DNA from: Branchiostoma floridae
Taxonomy: Eukaryota > Chordata > Leptocardii > Amphioxiformes > Branchiostomatidae
Length of the DNA stretch: 64,000 bases
Direction of reading: 5' to 3'
NCBI RefSeq assembly: GCF_000003815.2
Contig: NC_049979.1
Coordinates: 19,399,686 to 19,463,685, forward strand
Part shown: one piece after another, positions 56,475-64,000 of the stretch
Layout: every line of letters starts with the position of its first letter
Numbering within the stretch: the first letter of the stretch is position 1
Notes under the pieces: model-generated
What the model saw: the letters and a program-made list of their open reading frames with translations, nothing else
What the model was told of the DNA's origin: nothing
Databases searched by the model: none
Program-made: the position numbers and the translations under genes

Positions 56475-59400
56475 CCATCCAGAACTGCACGGAAAATGAC
56501 AGGCATCACTGTACATCGCCGTGTGTCCGTGACCTTGAATATCAGGTAACTCAAACACTGATACTGTTCTAGCTACGTAGGGGACTGCAGCTGCATGCGT
56601 TTTGTTCGTGATCCATACTCAACTTTGTTCCTACAGTTAGATTCTATAAAGAGGAATGGTTTCGAATTTGACCTGTCATTCCCGGCATGACGCAACAACA
56701 AACATGGATGGGTGGCAAGGTAGTCATTTCGTTATGGTTGACTTAGAAATTTCTTGCTCATTGGAAAAGGCAATTAACATACTACTACTAGTTTTCCCAC
56801 TCTACGCAGATGAAAATAAGTAGCTATGTCAGGTTATAGATATCGTCTTAAATGTACCGTAAAGCTGGACCACATTATCATAAACTACAGTCAAACCTGT
56901 ATTAGCGGTCACTATTGCAAAGTGACCACTGGTCATTGCGGTCACTTTTTGTCGGTTCCTTGGATTTTTTCCATCGACCTAAGCATTAGGAAAAAGTCTA
57001 TATCGGCCATCTGTCCAACGCGCCCACGGCCACACGATTTCCGGGACCATAGATGCAGAAACAGTCCCTATTGTGATCATACAGTGGCCGTGTGTCACCC
57101 TGCGCCGGGTTTGAAATCGTAGTTTGCGAGAATTTGGAGTTCCTGACAGGGTCATTTTGGCGGTAGCGGAAGGTACGCGTGCCTGAACATTAGAACTCAA
57201 GTCTTTGTCGGCGAATTTACCAATATTGCGCATGGCAATAACAATCATTTTCGGTAGATTTGACTTTGGCAGGGTCAGTTAAATTTTGAGACGATCGAGA
57301 CAATGACAATGTTACTTGGTAAGAAAGATTAGTGGGTACTGAAATCATGTGTACATTTTTGCGTATGGTCCAATGATCAACATTTTTTCTATAGTGGCCA
57401 CCTGTTTATAGTAGCCACATTCCTCCTGTCCCTTGAGTGGCCGCTATAGACAGGTTTGACTGTATGTGTTTATGCCTATTGCAGCTTGAATGCGGACTTA
57501 ACCAGGCGGATTACCTGTCTCGTGTAGCAAAGTGTCTGGGTAATGTGACAGAAAAAATATACGGCGGCGATGTCATCAGCAGTATCCGGCTACTCGGCCG
57601 TCTGACGGATTGTCAAGAACGTCGATTCAACAATGAGTCACAGCAAATAACGAAAGAAGATGCCGTCAGGTTTGCAAAGGTTAGTTAAAGAAAAGTTATG
57701 GATTGTGTTTATCTAAATTGATATCATTAAAACATATGAAAACATTTCACCTACATTAACCGCAATATGTTGTCCATCTTCCTAGCTTCAGGGTTCCCAG
57801 ACAATGCAGCAGCANNNNNNNNNNNNNNNNNNNNNNNNNNNNNNNNNNNNNNNNNNNNNNNNNNNNNNNNNNNNNNNNNNNNNNNNNNNNNNNNNNNNNN
57901 NNNNNNNNNNNNNNTCTTGTTCCTGTAGGATCGCTGGTCTGGAGTGGCGTCAGGGATCATAGACAGTTCAGAAAGGGCAGGTATTCTGTTGGCCAGAACG
58001 GTTCCTAACGAAACCCACTGGATCTCCGAGGAAAATATAGGTACGTTTTAGGGCATTCGGCATACGTGTCGCAGCATTACTATCTGCATGGTTGAGTATG
58101 TAGTATTTGCCAACATTGTGGCATGTAACAGCCATTGTGTAAGAGAAAGAATCAATCTTGGCAGACACAATCATAATGGTGAGCACTAAAGTCTGATTGA
58201 CACACTCCATTGCTTTCACTTCACCAATGATATTTTTGCTCCATACATGTGTCCAGAAGGCAGAAAGATAGTCAAATAATGTAATAATTTTGCATGTACG
58301 TATGATTTTTCTACTCAGTGATGGAAATCAGAGATGGCTCCATGGGATCAACGACCTTTCCGGCTCTTGACAAAAGAGGAGACACCTCTGTTTGGGCAAA
58401 CGTTAAAGACGGGATCACTCTGCCGAGAACAGAACACCTTGTCGTTTCTGCAATCTACGACAATATAGGACAGTACCTCAGACCAAAGTCAGTGTACAGC
58501 ACGGCAAACGCAGTAAACAGCTCGGTTAACGCAGAGAACAGCACTAGCAAGGTTTACTCCAGGATTATTTCGGCAACACTAGTGAATAGAAGCTCCACGG
58601 CTAAAGTCAATGTCAACGATGCTGTTACCATCGTCCTGGAACATCATAGCAATGAGGTAAACATTACATCATTATCAAAAGCATGACAGTTGCACTTAGT
58701 TCATCATCTACATATCAGTAATTCTTACCGTTGAAGTGCACTACGTGAACGTAACTCCAGATGTAGAAAATAGCTTACACCTACTATCTAATTTTGCAGA
58801 CGACCAACACCACCTTCTGTGTCTTCTGGAACGTCAGCACTGGGTATGTCAAAATTGGACCAATCTTACCTCATAACCTGTCGTCTACTCTGATGCTGAT
58901 ATTCGCATAATATAACTTTGTTGATTATCTGCCTCTGTACCTGTATAGTGCTGGTATAACTGCGCTTCGGCGTAACACACCAGCTTCGCAGACAAGCAAA
59001 CAAAAAATGGACGTGTTGTAAAATTCCTATAGCAGCCAGCTTTTCATTATGACTGCCATTATTCTTCAGCAATTGGTCGGAAGAGGGGTGTGCCCTGAAG
59101 AAGAGAAACCGGACTCACACTACCTGCGAGTGCAACCATCTCACCAGCTTCGCTATTCTTGTAGACACGACTGGGCAGCAGGTACGTCAAATAGGTACTT
59201 CAGTATGCCAAGTATTTCGTTGAAAAGTACTGCTTCATAGAAGCTGCCGTTGACGCATTTGCTCATATACAGGTACAATGCTTGATGCAGCTATCTGTTA
59301 AGTTTGGTAAGCATTCTCCTCAGTTCTAATGTCCTTCGGGGTTTATATTCATAAGCATTGAGAACAACGTATGTATTTTTTGATTATCTATTTATAGCAT

Positions 59401-62400
59401 ACTTAAATATTCTTTTGACACCAAATAGCGTAAATAAACGACATTTCCGGTTGTATTTTCAGCATCCATTTGCACTTAGTGTTATTACATACGTCGGCTG
59501 CATCATCTCCATCGTGTGTCTCTTCATCTGTATTTGTACTTTTCTCGGATTCAGGTAAGGACTATGTACTCACTAGCACCCCTTTTTCATTTATACCGTT
59601 TTTACTTTGAAAGATTCGCTTTGTTGAAAAAAATCAGATACATATCACAACGATAGCAACCTTGTTTTTCTTGTATACTTGCCAAACTGGAGTCCGCCAT
59701 CTTGTTTCAGACGAGTCCGTTGTACCCGAACCATCATCCATGCAAACCTGTGTTTCTGTCTGCTGGCTGCTGAGGTGGTCTTCCTTGTGGCAGTTGACAA
59801 AACAGAAAACACGGTACATCTTTTATAAGTACAAATCAGTTCTAGTGGGGAGTATTTTTGCATGCAGGGAATCCATCATATCTGGGTTGAACTTGAAATT
59901 ACAATTACACACTGTTTATATCATAAATGTTTTATTCACTTTTATGAACCAAGTTTATACATGTCTTTTCTGATAGTGGCAATAGAGACTTTATCTCGTG
60001 AAGAAGTGCTCTTCGCTTTATTTTACCAAACAATGTTGCCGTGAGCAGTGGACTGAATGTATAGCAGATACTAGAAGTCTCTAGTCAGGGTTGTTGATAA
60101 AATAATAGTAACACAGATGAATCTACGTTCCATGCTGAAATTTTATCTTGATATCATTTGCCTCACCTACGCCACACCCAGTTGTCTTCCATTGTTTCTG
60201 CTCAGGTTGTGTGTGACGTGATCGCGATTATCCTCCACTACCTGTTCCTGGCTGTCTTCACCTGGATGTGTGTGGAAGGAGTGGAGCTGTACGTCTTACT
60301 GGTCAAGGTCTTCAACTTGAAAATGAACAGATTGCTCTACTACCACCTGGTCGGCTATGGTAAGATATTGTCTGCAAGTATGGCCAAGACGTTTTCTACT
60401 GATTCGTGTTCTTAAATCAAGTGTTGATGTAGTGTGATGAATTTGCTTGCTCAGTCATTGATAGCACTCATATTGATAATAAATGAAAACACTGAAGATA
60501 ATTTCATAGAAGAGCTGCATGAAAAAACGATACCTTTAAACTGTGTGATGATTAGACAGATACGGTGCTTAAGATATCTTAAGGTCTTATTTTCTTTTCT
60601 TTTCTATACTTCTCTTCAGGTGCACCGGCAGTGGTGGTAGGCATTTCGGTGGCCATTGATTACTTCTTCGAGTTCGAGGACAAAGACGAGGACAATGGCA
60701 TAGAGGAGGAAGGGTTCTTCGATGGATATGGCACCAACAGATAGTAATGTTTTTCCTTAAAATATTCACTCATAGAACGAGGCTTTTCTTTTTCACTGAG
60801 CACTGTTGTGTTTCATTGTATATTCTTTTGAGAACTACCAATTTGGTTTATAAACATGTACCGTGCAATTCAATATACTGTCAATATTTCAAGAAAGTCA
60901 TATATTCACTAACACAGTGATAATCAATTTGATCACTTTGCAGCTGCTGGTTATCAGTTAACAGCGACTTCATCTGGAGCTTTGTGGGCCCAATGCTGCT
61001 CGTGGTTTTGGTAACTTTTTCCCCTTTCACAATAGTCAACTCAATAAGAAATGAGGATCATCTCACTTAGGGTTAAGCTTCAGATTTGAAAAATAAGTAA
61101 AAATGGCATTCTCCTGCTATCAAAACCAGAAAACTAGACTCTTCTGAGTAAAGCTTCTCCCAAAATAGAATTCATATAAGATATAGATAAAAAAGTATCA
61201 GTTGAACTTTTGTCAAGTACGGACTGTTATATATACAACCTCTACTTCGGAGATCAATAACATTGTAAGTACAAACGATTGGCATGGATTGACATCGCTT
61301 TTTGATGTTCCCTTCTGTCTCACACCCCAGGTTAACATTGGATTCCTGGCCATGACTATGAGGGTGATCTTCACTCAGAAAGCCCATGATACATCCAACC
61401 AATCAGAACAGGGAATTAACTTCAGGTGATACATGTTGCTTGCTATTACACTAGATAATATGTAAGAATAGAATATTAATTTTAAACTTGCACTTGTAGT
61501 AGTAAAACAAATGAAAAGAATGCAGCCAATGGTCCCTATGCAGAGAGGTTATACGCGTTAAGCCTGTGCATTGGTAACGTTTTAGTCACTTTGTTCCACA
61601 CTATTCCACACTAGTTAATGTAGAGCTTAACGTTAAGTGCATAAGCCATGTTACTTAATAATGCACATTCGGTTGTACGTATGTGGTCTAAGGTTAAAGT
61701 TACAGCATAACCCATATCTTGGACGTTTGCAGGTTCTGGATCCGTGTGTCCCTGGCCTTGGTGTGTATTTTGGGTATCACATGGGTGTTCGGTGTGCTGT
61801 ACGTCAGTAGGGAGACCATAGTGTTCGCATACGTCTTCACCATCAGCAACTCCTTCCAAGTAAGTAGTAGTGACAATACCTACAAAGCCTGATGTTAGCT
61901 ACTTTAGATACTTCAGATGAAGTCTAATGTGATCTACTTATGAAAACGTACATTGTAATGTTTCAACAGTAATATATATATATATCGTCATGTGTCGCTA
62001 ACGCTATGATAGTAAGCCTCAATCGAATCGACTTTCTTTTAAGTCTTTATCACAGCTTGTATTCATTGAACTATCTTATCATTATGAGTGTTCTTCTTAT
62101 TCTTGACAGTCTGTAGCTAAAAATTCGTTTGAATATATCGATGATGATGTCCATTATGACCTAACCACCCCATCTTGAATCTCTTACAGGGTTTATTCAT
62201 TTTCATTTTCCACTGCCTGCTGAACGAAACGGTACGTTTTACCTGTTGACTGCATCTAGCTATATTTTATGTCGCTGTACATTCGTTATTGTTAATAATG
62301 ACACCTGTGCGCTTACTTACGTTAACTTATTGTATCAGTGTTCACGTATGCAGTAATTAATGTCCGTCATTTAAATTCATTTAAGACTACATCTTTCGTT

Positions 62401-63381
62401 GATTCATTCTATTAGCTTATACTATTTGAAATTCTTTAACGTATATTACAATTCCGTACAGTTTTGTTTTTGTTGACTTGGTGTTAATTACGTTGTGTCC
62501 GGGAGCAAATTATATGGCTATTTTCTAAACTGTTAGGTGCAAGACGAGATCGAACGCCGCTTTGGTGCTCGTTTCACCTGCTGCTCGAAGAAGAAAAGGC
62601 AGAAAACGGTGAGGAGACAGACAAGGCGAACTGCAAGGTCACCTCAGCAGCAAGAGGTGAGAATATAGTCCCCGCTAGGGGTGGGTACTGGTACAGAAAA
62701 TTCAGGTCCGGTGTTCAGGTCCAAAGGATCAAGTCCAGGTCCGGACCTGAACCTGGACCCGATTCAGTATGACTCATGCCAATGGCCCATTGCATTGCAC
62801 TGCAAAGAAATCTGTTTGGTGGAGTATTAGACTTACACTGTTATCTTAAAATCATAAAACGCTAACTGCACCTGTACCATTGACTGTAAAACTTGGTAGA
62901 AATGACTATAAACTCTACACTACTTCACTCATGTTATTTTCTTCCGCCAGCAAGCGCCAAACCGTGTGAATGCCTGATCAAATAATCTATTAATTTTCTA
63001 ATCGGTCCAACATCCGGTCCACCTGTTTTTTTCAGGTCCGGTTTTCCTGGACCGGTCCAATAAGAAAACCCGGTTTTGTACCGGTACCCAGCCCTAGTCC
63101 CCGCCATTTTTTGCATTTCAGTGAATCAGAGCTGCGCCTAAAATTACCATTTTTGTGGTTAAGAACTTGTATGAAACTCAGTTTGAAAAAAAAACGAAAA
63201 CTCTTTGTCTATGCAGATCTGGCTGGATGACTTCACAGACACTAAAGACAGCCACAGTTCAGCCACAAACACAAAGGACACCCTAGACGATGAGGGCTTC
63301 GTAGAAAACACCATCTACGAAGGCGGTGCCGGTGCCGAGGGCTCAGTGGACAATGTGATATATGAAGGGCTGCCGGATTAA
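56475..63381 (+). CDS. Adhesion GPCR gene, 3' part: GAIN domain, GPS, seven membrane helices, tail
   Basis: Exons: 56475-56545, 57485-57679, a gap-truncated exon from 57786 or 57792, 57929-58040, 58319-58656, 58800-58843, 59070-59181, 59463-59554, 59711-59813, 60206-60359, 60620-60743, 60944-61010, 61331-61425, 61733-61859, 62190-62231, 62537-62656 and 63217-63381. All phases join. The GAIN domain ends in a [20 protein letters not shown], then [13 protein letters not shown], with cleavage expected between L and T. Helix marks: [11 protein letters not shown] (TM1), [18 protein letters not shown] (TM2), [16 protein letters not shown] (TM3), [10 protein letters not shown] (TM4), [11 protein letters not shown] (TM5), [11 protein letters not shown] (TM6), [13 protein letters not shown] (TM7). 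Extracellular loop 2 is long and acidic ([13 protein letters not shown]). The cytoplasmic tail has a basic patch, then ENTIYEGG and [10 protein letters not shown]. Known exons of the whole model give 1,221 aa plus the gap exon. It is closest in layout to TSP1-bearing ADGRB-type receptors. Confidence 0.85.
56888..57462. mobile_element. TIR element (Tc1/mariner-type MITE, TA flanks)
   Basis: Ends CAGTCAAACCTGT (56888) and ACAGGTTTGACTG (to 57462) are inverted repeats, flanked on both sides by TA. Sub-terminal GCGGTCAC / GTGGCCGC continue the match. It ends 22 bp before the exon at 57485. Confidence 0.8.
57815..57914. other. Assembly gap (100 N) cutting a GAIN-domain exon
   Basis: The exon sequence GGTTCCCAGACAATGCAGCA runs directly into the N run, and the next acceptor (CTTGTTCCTGTAG) follows at 57915-57928. 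Part of one coding exon is missing; 100 is probably a placeholder length. Confidence 0.9.
62676..63096. mobile_element. hAT-type MITE in the last intron of the adhesion GPCR
   Basis: TIRs TAGGGGTGGGTACTGGTAC (left) and GTACCGGTACCCAGCCCTA (right) are flanked by a perfect 8-bp target duplication, GTCCCCGC, at 62668-62675 and 63097-63104. The 8-bp length and TAGGG ends fit hAT elements. The interior is rich in GGTCCGGACCTGAACC. Confidence 0.85.
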
Positions 63382-64000
63382 AGTCCTTAGAGAGCGATTG
63401 CGAATAACAGGGACAGGATTTTGATATACGATATTCCTTTTTATCAATTCTATATATTATGTAGATTCATTTTCCCGACGTGTGAGAGGAAATGTCCCAC
63501 TTGAAACACAGAGGCATGCGGTATGAAGTTGGAGTCAAATGTGATGGCATTTTAAAAGCCTCTCAAATCTTATACCCCGAATTAATTGTAACTAACAATG
63601 TATAGCTTTAGTAATCGTGTTTAACATGCTTGTATTAATTCAGTGATGCCTAGAATATTTGACGGAATACTTCTTCAATTCTTTAGTAAAATGATTTCAA
63701 TGATTTCTATTTATCTTCATTTTACACATGCCTATGTGGCTACATACTCTAATGACAGTACATGCTCATAATCTTGCATATACAAACTATATCTATTCAT
63801 ATTATATGATATGTTTATTGCAAGTTCTTGCCCGAGGGCTAATTGCAGGTACAAACAACATGTAAAATAAGGAAAATACAAAGGTGCTAGGAACTACATT
63901 CTATGACTATATGCTATGCCAGTGTACATTATACTGGTTTTGTTGGGTTAGACATCTTCTATTTAGGCAGTGGAAGACGAATTTACCCACTTCTTTTATA
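63382..64000 (+). other. 3' UTR and downstream of the adhesion GPCR gene
   Basis: A/T-rich, with no frame of note. No canonical plus-strand AATAAA was identified with certainty; AATAAG occurs near 63866. Confidence 0.5.

Overview
The window is animal nuclear DNA. It has GT-AG spliced genes, a thrombospondin/adhesion-GPCR gene, SLC16-type transporters, TATA-box promoters and several small inverted-repeat transposons. The mix of lineage-specific tandem duplicates, TSP1-bearing adhesion GPCRs and MITEs with TACTGTAAATGCAG-type ends suggests a cephalochordate (amphioxus, Branchiostoma-like). That assignment is an inference from family knowledge, not a database result. Two runs of N show it is an assembled scaffold.

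Layout: (1) 1-10.5 kb, minus strand: three tandem, intronless copies of a large protein of about 1,020-1,030 aa (the leftmost cut by the window edge). Each has an N-terminal TPR-like helical region, a GlnD/DUF294-type nucleotidyltransferase domain with intact metal-binding acids, and a C-terminal TPR-like region. Each copy has a TATA box just upstream. (2) 11.9-24.4 kb, minus strand: three tandem SLC16 (monocarboxylate transporter-like) genes of about 490 aa, each with four coding exons of matching phase. Coding exons 2 and 3 are exactly 144 and 855 nt in every copy. (3) 26.5-38.5 kb, plus strand: two paralogous single-pass receptors (651 and 550 aa in my models) with a cysteine-containing ectodomain I do not recognise, a Thr/Ser/Gly-rich stalk, one membrane helix and a long tyrosine-motif tail. 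(4) 40.1-63.4 kb, plus strand: exons that fit in phase as one gene. They encode a signal peptide, the same ectodomain module as in (3), six TSP1 repeats, a GAIN domain with a GPS site, seven membrane helices and a short tail. That tail carries the same (E/D)NxIYEG motif as the two receptors.

The most notable points are the nucleotidyltransferase-TPR triplet, and the uncharacterised ectodomain shared between tyrosine-tailed receptors and an adhesion GPCR next door. Together they look like a local receptor family built by duplication and exon shuffling. The TSP1 exon array is a very young 352-bp tandem duplication interrupted by a composite mobile element. All exon boundaries were read by eye from splice-site consensus and reading-frame continuity, without transcript data.
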